Source: Xaviernesmea rhizosphaerae
Lineage (GTDB): Bacteria; Pseudomonadota; Alphaproteobacteria; Rhizobiales; Rhizobiaceae
DNA length: 64,000 nucleotides
Assembly (NCBI RefSeq): GCF_001938945.1
Contig: NZ_MKIO01000024.1
Location: 62,001-126,000 of the forward strand
Direction: 5' to 3'
Shown here: piece after piece, positions 1 through 8,208 of the stretch
How the letters are laid out: each line of letters begins with the position of its first letter
How positions within the stretch are numbered: the first letter of the stretch is position 1
Notes under the pieces: generated by a model
The model's input: only the letters and a program-made list of their open reading frames with translations
Told to the model about the DNA's origin: nothing
Database searches by the model: none
Made by a program: the position numbers and the translations under genes

Positions 1-2
1 TG

Positions 3-32
3 GCGCAGGAAGCCAATTGGGAAGAGTTCTGA
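3..32 (+). CDS. possible 3' end of a truncated upstream gene
   Basis: A frame open from the window edge reads AQEANWEEF and then TGA at 30-32, one base before the stop codon of the convergent cysG. Ten codons are too few to identify a family. The tight convergent spacing is the only support, so this may be chance. Confidence 0.2.
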   Translation, partial: AQEANWEEF

Positions 33-1550
33 TCAGGCCAAACGCCGCGCCGGCGCGGGGTGCTCTTTCATGACAGGCAGAGCCTCGGGCAGGGGCAGGC
101 AGGCTGCCTCGGCAAAGGCCGCGCCGATGCCGATCAGCACCGGCTCGTCCACGCCGATCGCCTGCATGGCCGCTGGCATATCGGCGAGCCGGCCGGCCCA
201 GCGCTGCTCCTTGTCCCGCGTCACCGCGCTCATGATCACGGCCGGCGTCGTCGGCGGCAGGCCAAAGGCGGCCAGCTTTTCGGCAATGCCGCCGGCCGTG
301 CGCCCGCCCATGTAATAGACTGTGCTGGTGCGCGGATCGGCCAGCCCCTGCCAGTCGAGCGTGTCCGGCAGGGCGCCTTTACGCGAGTGGCCGGTGACGA
401 AGCGTACGGACTGGGCATGGTCGCGATGCGTCAGCGACACGGTGAAGCGCGCCGCCATGGCGCTCGCCGCTGTGATCCCCGGCACCACCTCCACGGCGAT
501 GCCCTCGCCGCGCAGCCGCGCGATTTCCTCGCCGGCGCGGCCGAAGATCATGGGATCGCCTGACTTCAGCCGCACCACATGCTTGCCGTCCTTGGCGAAG
601 CGCACCATCAGATCGTTGATATCTTCCTGCCTGCAGCTTTCCCGCCCGCCGCGCTTGCCCACCAGCATGCGCTTGGCCTCCCTTCGCGCAAGCTCCAGCA
701 CCTCGGCGGAGACGAGATCGTCGAACAGGATCACATCGGCCGACTGCAGCGCCCGCATGGCTTTGAGCGTCAGCAGTTCGGCATCGCCCGGCCCGGCGCC
801 GACCAGCGTCACGCGGCCGGCGGGTGCCTCGATCGCCGTCGCATCGAGATCGCCCAAAAGCTTTGCCACGGCCTCCTCGCGCGAGCCCGGCTCGGTGGAG
901 AGCGCCCGATCGACAAAGCGCTCCCAAAAGCGCCGGCGCGCCGGCCCCGGCTGCAGCCGCTCGGCCACCCTTTCGCGAAGGCTGCGCGCGGCCTCGCCCC
1001 AGCGCGTCAGGCCCGGCGGCAGCAGGGTCTCGATTCGCCGGCGGATCGCCTGGGCCAGGATCGGCGCGGCGCCATCGGTGGAGATCGAGACCACGACGGG
1101 CGAACGGTTGACGATCGAGCCGAACTGGAAGCTGCAGAAATCCGGTTTGTCGATGACATTGACCGGCACGCCGGCCGCCCGCGCGGCACAGAAGAAAGCC
1201 TGCGCCTCCTCCCGCGTCTCGCAATCGGCAAGCGCCAGGGCCGCGCCGGAAAACAGGCCGACATGCCAGGGATGGGCATGGTGGACGAGACGCCCCGGCC
1301 CGGCGCTTTCCTCGGCGATCAGGTGCGCCATGGTCTCATCAAGGGCCTCAGCGGGACAGTAGAGATGAACCTCGGCGCCGCAGGCGAGGAGAAGCTCGGC
1401 CTTCCAGGCCGCGCCATCGCTGCCGCCCGCCATCACCACCCGCCGTCCTTCCAGACCAACGAAGACGGGCAGCTTGGCGAGCGGGGCCATGCGGGCGCGC
1501 CGTCCCTCGGCGCTGGCGGTTTCACTCTGCGGCAGCGGCGTGACAGGCAT
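33..1550 (-). CDS. cysG: siroheme synthase CysG (precorrin-2 dehydrogenase / SUMT fusion)
   Basis: Makes siroheme from uroporphyrinogen III: two SAM-dependent methylations, NAD-dependent oxidation and iron chelation. Siroheme is the cofactor of the NirB encoded upstream in the same run. The N-terminal Rossmann part (about residues 27-230) begins LPVFVGLEGRRVVMAGG. The C-terminal uroporphyrinogen methyltransferase domain (from about 247) has VTLVGAGPGD, RLKSGDPMIFGRAGEE and VVPGITAASA. The ATG at 1550 gives 505 aa, overlaps the end of nasA by 29 bases and has AAGGGG upstream. An ATG at 1490 would remove the overlap but leaves little lead before the Rossmann fold, and an ATG at 1601 would only add an unconserved leader. 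Translational coupling to nasA is likely. Function is confident; the start is less so. Confidence 0.93.
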   Translation of the reverse strand: MPVTPLPQSETASAEGRRARMAPLAKLPVFVGLEGRRVVMAGGSDGAAWKAELLLACGAEVHLYCPAEALDETMAHLIAEESAGPGRLVHHAHPWHVGLFSGAALALADCETREEAQAFFCAARAAGVPVNVIDKPDFCSFQFGSIVNRSPVVVSISTDGAAPILAQAIRRRIETLLPPGLTRWGEAARSLRERVAERLQPGPARRRFWERFVDRALSTEPGSREEAVAKLLGDLDATAIEAPAGRVTLVGAGPGDAELLTLKAMRALQSADVILFDDLVSAEVLELARREAKRMLVGKRGGRESCRQEDINDLMVRFAKDGKHVVRLKSGDPMIFGRAGEEIARLRGEGIAVEVVPGITAASAMAARFTVSLTHRDHAQSVRFVTGHSRKGALPDTLDWQGLADPRTSTVYYMGGRTAGGIAEKLAAFGLPPTTPAVIMSAVTRDKEQRWAGRLADMPAAMQAIGVDEPVLIGIGAAFAEAACLPLPEALPVMKEHPAPARRLA

Positions 1551-4176
1551 GGAGGATCCCCTTGATCTCGGCACGGCAGGAGCCGCAATTGGTTCCGGCA
1601 TTCAGGCAGGCGCCGATCGCCTCGACGCTTTGCGCGCCCTGGCGGATGGCGGCGGTGATCTGGTTGATGCCGACGGAAAAGCAGCTGCAGACGATGGCAC
1701 CCGCATCGACCCGCCCGGCATCCGGCCGCCCGGCAATCACGCCAAGCCGGGCCTTGAGATCGCCATGGCTCTGGCCGAGCTGGGCCAGCGCGAAGCCACG
1801 GGCGGCGGCCACCGGACCGCGTGCGAGATAGACCGCCGCCACCAGCCTTTCGCCGGCGAAGAAGGCGAGGCGCACATCGCCGCCCGTGGCATCGAGATAG
1901 CCGATCGGTTCCAGCGACGGATCGAGACCGAAAGCGGCCCGGCACCAGTCGGCCCAGTTTGCCGGCGCCTCTTCCAGCGCGAATTCCAGCCGCCAGCCGG
2001 CCTCGGCCTTGCCCAGCGCCCAATAGGCGCAGTCGAGGTCACCAGGCTTTTGCGCCAGCACGGCAAAGCCATAGGCGGCCGCGGCAAAGGGCGCGGCGCT
2101 GACGGCGACGTTCTTTGTGGCCGGCTGGCCGGAATGCGGATCGGTGAGCCCCGGGATCAGCGCGCCGATCCGCGCCTTGGCGGCATAGGCGTCGTTCCAG
2201 TGCATCGGCGCAAACAGTGCTCCTTCCGCCTGCCGCGCGGTGACGAGTGCGCGCAGGATCACCCGGCCGAGCGGGCTCGTGACCGTGACCAGCTGCGCAT
2301 CCTCGATGCCGAGCGCTGCTGCGTCGCGCGGGTGGATCTCGCAGAAGGGCTCGGCGATATGGGCGGAGAGGCGGGCGCTCTTTCCGGTCCGCGTCATCGT
2401 GTGCCACTGGTCGCGGATGCGCCCGGTGTTGAGCGTCAGCGGAAAATCGGCGGTGCGGCGCTCGGCCGGCTGCGCGGAAACGGCGACGAAACGGGCCTTG
2501 CCATCGCCATGATAGAAGCGGCCATCGGCGAAGAAGCGCTCCTTGCCCTGCCGGTTTGCGGGCCGCGGCCACAGGAAGGGCGGAAGTTCCTCGTAAGCTT
2601 CATTAGACATATCCGCGAAGGCGCCGATGTCGAAATCGCGGCTGCCGTCATTCTCGAAGGCCGAGAGCGCGGCATGTTCGGCGAAGATCTCGGAGGGCGC
2701 CTGATAGGCGAAGGCCGCGCCATGGCCGAGCCGGCGGGCGACCTCCGCCATCTGCCACCAGTCGGGCCTGGCCTCGCCGGGTGCTGTGAGGAAGGCGCGC
2801 TGGCGGGAGATGCGCCGTTCGGAATTGGTGACGGTGCCATCCTTCTCGCCCCATCCGAGGGACGGCAGCAGCACGTCGGCCTCGCGCGCGGTGTCGGTCG
2901 TCCCGCTCATGTCGGAGACCACAACGAAGGGGCAGGTGCTGAGCGCGGCACGCACCAGATCGGCCTCCGGCAGCGAGACCACCGGATTGGTCGCCATGAT
3001 CCACAGCGCCTTGATCCGGCCGTCTGCGGCAGCGCGGAAGAGGTCCACCGCCTTCAGCCCCGGCCGGTCGGCAATGACGGGCGCCTTCCAGAAGCGGCGG
3101 ACGCGGTCTCGGTGTTCGGGCTCTTCGAGCGCCATATGGGCGGCCAGCATGTTGGCGAGCCCGCCGACCTCGCGCCCGCCCATGGCATTGGGCTGGCCGG
3201 TGAGCGAGAAGGGGCCCATGCCCGGCCGGCCGATGCGGCCCGTGGCCAGGTGGCAATTGAGGATGGCATTGACCTTGTCCGTGCCCGAGGTTGACTGGTT
3301 GACGCCCTGGCTGTAGCAGGTGACGACCTTTGTCGTGCCGGCGAAGAGGCGGAAGAAGGTTTCGATCTCCGCCGGCGTCAGTCCGGTCAGCGCCTGAAGC
3401 GTGGCATCGTCAAGCGCCTCGGCCTCGGCCAGCGCTGCGTGGAAGCCGCGCGTGTGGGCGGCGATATAGGCACGGTCGAGCGCCGGGCTTCTGGCGAGAT
3501 GGGCCAGCAGTCCCATGAACAAGGCCACATCGCCATCGGCGCGGATGGGCAGATGCAGATCGGCAATCTCGCAGGTCATGGTGCGGCGCGGGTCGATCAC
3601 CACCACCTTCATGTCAGGCCGTGCGGCCTTGGCGGCGGCCAGGCGCTGATAGAGCACCGGATGGCACCAGGCGAGGTTGGAGCCGGTCAGCACCACGAGA
3701 TCGGCGAGTTCCAGGTCTTCGTAAGTCCCCGGCACCGTATCCGATCCGAAGGCGCGGCGATGGCCGGCGACCGAGGAGGACATGCAGAGCCGTGAATTGG
3801 TGTCGATATTGGCCGAGCCGATGAAGCCCTTCATCAGCTTGTTGGCGACATAGTAATCCTCGGTCAGGCACTGGCCCGAGACATAGAAGGCGACCGCATC
3901 GGGCCCATGTTCGGCCACCGCCGCGCCGAAGCGTTCGGCGACGAGATCGAGCGCCGCCTCCCAGGAGGCCTGCCGCCCCCCGATCTCGGGATGCAGCAGC
4001 CGGCCCTCGAGATCGACGGTCTCGCCCAGCGCCGAGCCCTTGGAACAGAGCCGGCCGAAATTGGCGGGATGGTCGGGATCCCCCTTCACGGACACCTGCC
4101 CGTCGCCCTCGCGCCGGGCGATGACGCCGCAGCCGGTGCCGCAATAGGGGCAGGTGGTCTTGGTTTCAACGGCCAT
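1522..4176 (-). CDS. nasA: assimilatory nitrate reductase, molybdopterin catalytic subunit
   Basis: Reduces nitrate to nitrite in the cytoplasm; NirBD then reduces nitrite to ammonium. This 884-aa protein belongs to the bis-MGD oxidoreductase family. An N-terminal [4Fe-4S] motif uses Cys9, Cys12, Cys16 and Cys44 (CPYCGTGCGV, then RLCSKG). It is followed by the long molybdopterin domains (SRLCMSSSVAGHRRAFG, CYSQGVNQSTSGTDK) and the dinucleotide-binding domain (LTLNTGRIRDQWHTMTRTG). A C-terminal BFD-type [2Fe-2S] module has VCSCF at 829-833 and CGSC at 864-867. No NAD(P)H reductase subunit is encoded nearby, so the electron donor is not evident. The upstream neighbour on this strand is nirD, but hicAB lies between on the other strand. 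Closest names in use are nasA, nasC and narB. Confidence 0.95.
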   Translation of the reverse strand: MAVETKTTCPYCGTGCGVIARREGDGQVSVKGDPDHPANFGRLCSKGSALGETVDLEGRLLHPEIGGRQASWEAALDLVAERFGAAVAEHGPDAVAFYVSGQCLTEDYYVANKLMKGFIGSANIDTNSRLCMSSSVAGHRRAFGSDTVPGTYEDLELADLVVLTGSNLAWCHPVLYQRLAAAKAARPDMKVVVIDPRRTMTCEIADLHLPIRADGDVALFMGLLAHLARSPALDRAYIAAHTRGFHAALAEAEALDDATLQALTGLTPAEIETFFRLFAGTTKVVTCYSQGVNQSTSGTDKVNAILNCHLATGRIGRPGMGPFSLTGQPNAMGGREVGGLANMLAAHMALEEPEHRDRVRRFWKAPVIADRPGLKAVDLFRAAADGRIKALWIMATNPVVSLPEADLVRAALSTCPFVVVSDMSGTTDTAREADVLLPSLGWGEKDGTVTNSERRISRQRAFLTAPGEARPDWWQMAEVARRLGHGAAFAYQAPSEIFAEHAALSAFENDGSRDFDIGAFADMSNEAYEELPPFLWPRPANRQGKERFFADGRFYHGDGKARFVAVSAQPAERRTADFPLTLNTGRIRDQWHTMTRTGKSARLSAHIAEPFCEIHPRDAAALGIEDAQLVTVTSPLGRVILRALVTARQAEGALFAPMHWNDAYAAKARIGALIPGLTDPHSGQPATKNVAVSAAPFAAAAYGFAVLAQKPGDLDCAYWALGKAEAGWRLEFALEEAPANWADWCRAAFGLDPSLEPIGYLDATGGDVRLAFFAGERLVAAVYLARGPVAAARGFALAQLGQSHGDLKARLGVIAGRPDAGRVDAGAIVCSCFSVGINQITAAIRQGAQSVEAIGACLNAGTNCGSCRAEIKGILHACHAAAAE

Positions 4177-4242
4177 GACGGGGCTTTCTCCGGCAGACGG
4201 GAATCGCGGATGGAACAGGATGGGCTTGCTGAAGAGGCCGGA

Positions 4243-4264
4243 AATGCGTATTTAAATACGCATT
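4243..4264. promoter_or_regulatory. 22-bp perfect palindrome, likely HicB operator and hicA promoter
   Basis: The half-site aatgcgtattt is followed directly by its exact reverse complement, giving an uninterrupted AT-rich 22-bp palindrome in GC-rich surroundings. It ends one base before the hicA ribosome binding site (aaaggagg, 4265-4272), and its centre (tatttaaat) could also be a -10 element. HicB-type antitoxins with a ribbon-helix-helix domain bind such palindromes and repress their own operon. Binding by this HicB is inferred. The site also lies in the 101-bp gap before nasA. Confidence 0.65.
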
Positions 4265-4277
4265 AAAGGAGGCACGC

Positions 4278-4481
4278 GTGGAGTGCGACAGCCGCAAGAT
4301 CATCCAGCGTCTCAAGGATGACGGCTTTACGCTCGTCAAAGTCTCTGGTTCGCACCACAAGTTTCGTAAGGATGATCGAACGGTCATCGTGCCGCATCCG
4401 AAGAAGGATCTGCCGCTCGGCACGGCCCGCAGCATCGCGCGCCAGGCAGGCTGGCTCAGCAAGCCCTCTGCCGAAGAATGA
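4278..4481 (+). CDS. hicA: HicA family toxin (mRNA interferase)
   Basis: Toxin of a type II toxin-antitoxin pair that would cleave mRNA when free of HicB. The 67-aa protein matches the HicA double-stranded-RNA-binding fold: an N-terminal helix (RKIIQRLKDDGF), then VKVSGSHHKFRK with the active-site histidine at 26 or 27, then TVIVPHPKKDLPLGTARSIARQAG. It starts with GTG at 4278, five bases after a strong aaaggagg. hicB begins 11 bases downstream, so the pair is one transcript. It is on the plus strand inside an otherwise minus-strand nitrate cluster, between nirD and nasA. Confidence 0.88.
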   Translation: MECDSRKIIQRLKDDGFTLVKVSGSHHKFRKDDRTVIVPHPKKDLPLGTARSIARQAGWLSKPSAEE

Positions 4482-4492
4482 AAGGATAGTCC

Positions 4493-4891
4493 ATGCGGTC
4501 CTATCTCGCTCTTGTTCACAAGGATCCCGACAGCGCCTTCGGCCTGTCCTTCCCGGATCTGCCCTCGGTCTTTTCCGCTGCCGACGAAGAGGGCGACCTG
4601 ATCGACAAGGCGGCGGAGGCGCTGCGCCTGTGGGCGGAGGATGAAGAGCTGCCGGAGCCGACCCCCATCGACGTGTTGCTTGCCCGCCCGGATCTGCGCG
4701 AGGAGCTTGCCCAGGGCGCTTTCCTGATCCGCGTTCCGCTGATCGAGGACGACGTCCGTGTCGTGCGCGCCAATGTCACCTTTGAAGCCGGCACGCTGAG
4801 GGCCATCGACGCCGCTGCGGCCAAGCGCGGGCTGACACGCTCGGCCTTTCTGGCAAGCTGTGCGCGCAAGGAGATCGAGCGGGCGGGGTGA
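4493..4891 (+). CDS. hicB: HicB family antitoxin
   Basis: Neutralises HicA and represses the operon. The first 65 residues (RSYLALVHKDPDSAFGLSFP, DLPSVFSAADEEGD) are the HicB partial RNase-H fold. The last 45 (RVVRANVTFEAGTLRAIDAA, AAKRGLTRSAFLASCAR) look like a ribbon-helix-helix DNA-binding domain. The 132-aa length is normal for RHH-type HicB. It follows hicA by 11 bases and stops 8 bases from the convergent end of nirD, so the cassette fits tightly into the gap. The palindrome upstream of hicA is the likely target. Confidence 0.88.
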   Translation: MRSYLALVHKDPDSAFGLSFPDLPSVFSAADEEGDLIDKAAEALRLWAEDEELPEPTPIDVLLARPDLREELAQGAFLIRVPLIEDDVRVVRANVTFEAGTLRAIDAAAAKRGLTRSAFLASCARKEIERAG

Positions 4892-4899
4892 CATCGTCG

Positions 4900-5232
4900 T
4901 TACTCCGCCGCCGCCAGCGCCGGCTCGGCGAGCGCGATCGAGAGGCGGCCATTGTCGTTGCGCACGGGGAAGGTGCGCACTGTGCCTTCATCGGCGCCAA
5001 GTGCTGCGCCTGTTTCCAGCGAGATCACCCAGTTGTGCAGCGGGCAGGTGACAGCGGCGCCGTGGACGATGCCTTCCGACAGCGGCCCGTGCTTGTGCGG
5101 GCAACGGTTCTCGATGGCGTAGACGGCATTGTCGGCGGTCCGGAACACGGCGATCTTGGCGGTCGGGGTCTTGATGCAGCGCGCGCCGCGCAGGGGAATG
5201 TCGTCGATCTCTCCGATGGCGATCCAGCTCAT
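4900..5232 (-). CDS. nirD: nitrite reductase (NADH) small subunit, Rieske-type
   Basis: Small subunit of assimilatory nitrite reductase, partner of NirB. The 110-aa Rieske-fold protein keeps the full ligand set, CPHKHG (Cys44, His46) and CPLHNW (Cys63, His66), so it could hold a [2Fe-2S] cluster; some NirD proteins have lost these residues. It follows nirB by 82 bases on the same strand, with AAGGAAC before its ATG. Its 3' end meets that of hicB eight bases away. Confidence 0.93.
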   Translation of the reverse strand: MSWIAIGEIDDIPLRGARCIKTPTAKIAVFRTADNAVYAIENRCPHKHGPLSEGIVHGAAVTCPLHNWVISLETGAALGADEGTVRTFPVRNDNGRLSIALAEPALAAAE

Positions 5233-5314
5233 GGCATGTTCCTTTCGGGCGGTCGTAAATGGGTGGGGGCAGAAGGAGGGCCGCCGCGCGGATCAGCCGG
5301 CAGCGGCCCGTGCA

Positions 5315-7765
5315 TCACTCGGCCGCGGCTTCAAAGCCGACGGTCGCCATGGGCTTGAACTCGTGCTTGTCCTTGCCGGAGACGCGCTCCGACCAGGGGT
5401 CAACCTGCGCGAATTGCTGGGAGAAGACGAAGCGTTCGTAATAAGCCCGGCGCTTCTCGCCATCCTCCAGGATCTGGCGGCGGATCTCGTCGAGGCCGAT
5501 GCGCTTGGCCCATTTGTAGATGCGCTCGAGATAGCGGGCCTGCTCGCGGTACATCTGGGTCAGCGCGACGATATGCTCCAGCGCCTCGTCCTCGGTCTTG
5601 ACCAGGCCGAGCACCTCCGTGCCCTTGATGTCGAGGCCGGCCGCGCCGGCGAAGTGGATCTCGAAGCCGGAATCGACGCAGATGACGCCGATATCCTTGC
5701 AGGTCGCCTCCGCGCAGTTGCGCGGACAGCCGGAGACGGCCAGCTTCAGCTTGGCCGGCGTCCAGGAGCCCCACATGAACTTCTCGATGCGGATGCCGAG
5801 CCCGGTGGAATCCTGCGTGCCGAAGCGGCACCAGTCGGAGCCGACACAGGTCTTCACCGTGCGCAGGCCCTTGGCATAGGCCTGGCCGGAGATGAAGCCG
5901 GCCTTGCCGAGATCGGCCCAGACGGCGGGAAGGTCTTCCTTCTCGATGCCGAGCAGGTCGATGCGCTGGCCGCCGGTAACCTTGACCATGGGGATCTCGA
6001 ACTTGTCGACCACATCGGCGATCGCGCGCAGCTCGGCCGCGTTGGTCACCCCGCCCCACATGCGCGGGACGACGGAATAGGTGCCGTCCTTCTGGATATT
6101 GGCGTGGACGCGCTCGTTGATGAAGCGCGACTGGTAGTCGTCGGCATAGTCGGCCGGCCAGTCGCAGACCAGATAGTAGTTCAGCGCGGGCCGGCACTTG
6201 GCGCAGCCGCAGGAGGTCTTCCACTCCAGCTCCTGCATCACGGCGGGGATGGTCTTCAGCCCCTTGGCCTTGATCAGCCGGCGCACATCGTCATGGCCGA
6301 GCTCGGTGCAGGTGCACATGGGCGTTACGGCAGCGGGGTTATAGGCGTCGCCCAGCGTCAGCGACATCAGCTGCTCGACAAGGCCGGTGCAGGAGCCGCA
6401 GGAGGCGGAGGCCTTGGTGTGCGCGCGCACACCGTCCAGCGTCGTCAATCCCTTGCCCGTGATGGCCGAGGTGATCTTGCCCTTACAAATGCCGTTGCAG
6501 CCGCAGATTTCCGCATCATCCGGCAAGGCTGCAACGGCCGCCATAGGGTCCAGCGGAGACCCTCCCTGATAGGCCTGGCCGAAGATCAGCGTGTCGCGCA
6601 TGGCCGAGATGTCAGCGCCCTTCTTCTTCAGGTCGTTGAACCAGGCGCCATCGGAGGTCTCGCCATAAAGCACCGTGCCGATGATGCGATTGTCCTTGAT
6701 GACGACGCGCTTGTAGATCCCGGCTGTCGCATCGCGCAGCACGATTTCCTCGCGGTCGTCGCCATCGGCAAAGTCACCGAGGGAGAAGAGGTTGATCCCC
6801 GTCACCTTCAGCTTGGTCGGCGTATCGGAGTGGACGAAGGCGGGCTTGGTGTCGCCGGCCAGATGGGCGGCGGCAATGCGGGCCATTTCATAAAGCGGCG
6901 CGACGAGGCCATAGACCATGCCGTCCACTTCGGCGCATTCGCCGACCGCAAGGATATCGCCATCGGAAGTCCGCATGCCGGCATCGACGACGATGCCGCG
7001 GTTGACGGCAAGGCCGGCGTCCTTGGCAAGACCGGCATTCGGCCGGATGCCGACGGCCATCACCACGAGTGTCGCCGGAATGATCGTGCCATTGTCGAGC
7101 TCGATGCCCTCGACGCGATCCGTGCCGATGATGCGCTTGGTGTTGGCCTTGGTGATGACCTTGATGCCGCGCTCTTCGACCGCCTTCTGCAGCAGATAGC
7201 CGGCGGCGGGATCGAGCTGGCGCTCCATCAGCGTCGGCATGACATGCAGCACGGTCACGTCCATGCCGCGCAACGCAAGGCCGGCTGCGGCTTCGAGACC
7301 GAGCAGCCCGCCGCCGATGACGATGGCCTTTTCGCGCGATTGTGCGGCGAGCAGCATGGCGTCCACGTCGTCAAGGTCGCGATAGGTGATGACGCCGGGC
7401 AGGTCCTTGCCCGGCACGGGGATGATGAAGGGCACCGAGCCGGTGGCGATCACCAGCCTGTCGTAGCTTTCCGTCACGCCATGGTCGGAGGTGACGGTGC
7501 GGGCGTTGCGGTCGATGGAAACGATCCGATGGCCCTTGTAGAGGGTCACGTTGTTGTCGATATACCAGCCGTCGCCGTGGATGATGATGTCCTCGAACGT
7601 CTTTTCGCCCGAGAGCACCGGCGAGAGCATGATGCGGTCATAGTTGACGCGCGGCTCGGCGTTGAAGATCGTGACCTCGTAGAGGCCGGGCGCCTGTTCG
7701 AAGAGGTGCTCCAGCATGCGGCCGGGGGCCATGCCGTTGCCGATGATGACGAGTTTCTGCGTCAT
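5315..7765 (-). CDS. nirB: assimilatory nitrite reductase (NADH) large subunit
   Basis: Six-electron reduction of nitrite to ammonium with NADH, using FAD, Fe-S and siroheme. The 816-aa protein has an N-terminal FAD/NAD disulfide-reductase-like part (KLVIIGNGMAPGRMLEHL; a second Rossmann motif, IVIGGGLLGLEAAAG), then two BFD-type [2Fe-2S] segments (EICGCNGICKG with CGSCTG; MCTCTELGHDDV with CGCAKCRP). The C-terminal sulfite/nitrite reductase domain carries the siroheme-[4Fe-4S] cysteines (VGSDWCRFGTQDS, AVSGCPRNCAEATCKD). Full length. Its ATG overlaps the globin stop codon by four bases (ATGA), which implies translational coupling. Confidence 0.96.
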   Translation of the reverse strand: MTQKLVIIGNGMAPGRMLEHLFEQAPGLYEVTIFNAEPRVNYDRIMLSPVLSGEKTFEDIIIHGDGWYIDNNVTLYKGHRIVSIDRNARTVTSDHGVTESYDRLVIATGSVPFIIPVPGKDLPGVITYRDLDDVDAMLLAAQSREKAIVIGGGLLGLEAAAGLALRGMDVTVLHVMPTLMERQLDPAAGYLLQKAVEERGIKVITKANTKRIIGTDRVEGIELDNGTIIPATLVVMAVGIRPNAGLAKDAGLAVNRGIVVDAGMRTSDGDILAVGECAEVDGMVYGLVAPLYEMARIAAAHLAGDTKPAFVHSDTPTKLKVTGINLFSLGDFADGDDREEIVLRDATAGIYKRVVIKDNRIIGTVLYGETSDGAWFNDLKKKGADISAMRDTLIFGQAYQGGSPLDPMAAVAALPDDAEICGCNGICKGKITSAITGKGLTTLDGVRAHTKASASCGSCTGLVEQLMSLTLGDAYNPAAVTPMCTCTELGHDDVRRLIKAKGLKTIPAVMQELEWKTSCGCAKCRPALNYYLVCDWPADYADDYQSRFINERVHANIQKDGTYSVVPRMWGGVTNAAELRAIADVVDKFEIPMVKVTGGQRIDLLGIEKEDLPAVWADLGKAGFISGQAYAKGLRTVKTCVGSDWCRFGTQDSTGLGIRIEKFMWGSWTPAKLKLAVSGCPRNCAEATCKDIGVICVDSGFEIHFAGAAGLDIKGTEVLGLVKTEDEALEHIVALTQMYREQARYLERIYKWAKRIGLDEIRRQILEDGEKRRAYYERFVFSQQFAQVDPWSERVSGKDKHEFKPMATVGFEAAAE

Positions 7766-8196
7766 GCCGTCTGCTCCATATCTTTAGCGCTGCGCGTGCT
7801 TGCCGCGATCATCACGCCGGAGAGCGTCCCATAGGCGGTCGCCCAGGCAGACTTGGTCTGCGGCGTGAAATCGGGCCCGAGGCCCTGTTCCAGTGTCCAG
7901 AGAAGTGCGTCGCCCACCACCTGGTAGTGCTCGGGCTTCACTCCATAACCATTGTGCTTGACCGCCAGCGCTTCGGCGGCGGGCACGATGCTCGGAAGAT
8001 CCTTGAGGCCGTTGACGACGACGCCGAGCGTCATCATCAGCTTACGACCCTGCTCCTTCATGTCGCCCTTGGAGAGAGGCTTCACCTCGGGCGCGATTTC
8101 AAAGAGCCTGCCGTAGAAGAGCTCCGCTGCCGCTTCCTTGATCGGGACGACTTTCGCGAAGGAGGACTGGACGAGATCGATATCAGTGGGTGTCAT
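7762..8196 (-). CDS. single-domain bacterial globin (Vitreoscilla-type)
   Basis: A 144-aa heme globin that aligns by eye with bacterial haemoglobins and the globin part of flavohaemoglobins. The candidate proximal histidine is in LAVKHNGYGVKPEHYQVVG, and the last helix is SAWATAYGTLSGVMI. There is no FAD/NAD reductase domain, so any nitric oxide dioxygenase activity would need a separate reductase. It lies between nrtC (12-base gap, GAGAGGA ribosome site) and nirB (four-base overlap), so it is co-expressed with nitrate uptake and reduction. A role in handling nitric oxide formed as a by-product is inferred from position. Confidence 0.88.
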   Translation of the reverse strand: MTPTDIDLVQSSFAKVVPIKEAAAELFYGRLFEIAPEVKPLSKGDMKEQGRKLMMTLGVVVNGLKDLPSIVPAAEALAVKHNGYGVKPEHYQVVGDALLWTLEQGLGPDFTPQTKSAWATAYGTLSGVMIAASTRSAKDMEQTA

Positions 8197-8208
8197 GGTC
8201 CCGTCCTC

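Noticed and set aside
1474..3294. 606-codon plus-strand frame opposite nasA
   Set aside because: Shadow of nasA. No ribosome site and a composition typical of reverse-strand translation of GC-rich codons.
5129..7834. 901-codon open frame on the plus strand
   Set aside because: It is the antisense shadow of nirB, whose motifs are complete on the minus strand. Long antisense frames are expected in high-GC DNA with strong codon bias.
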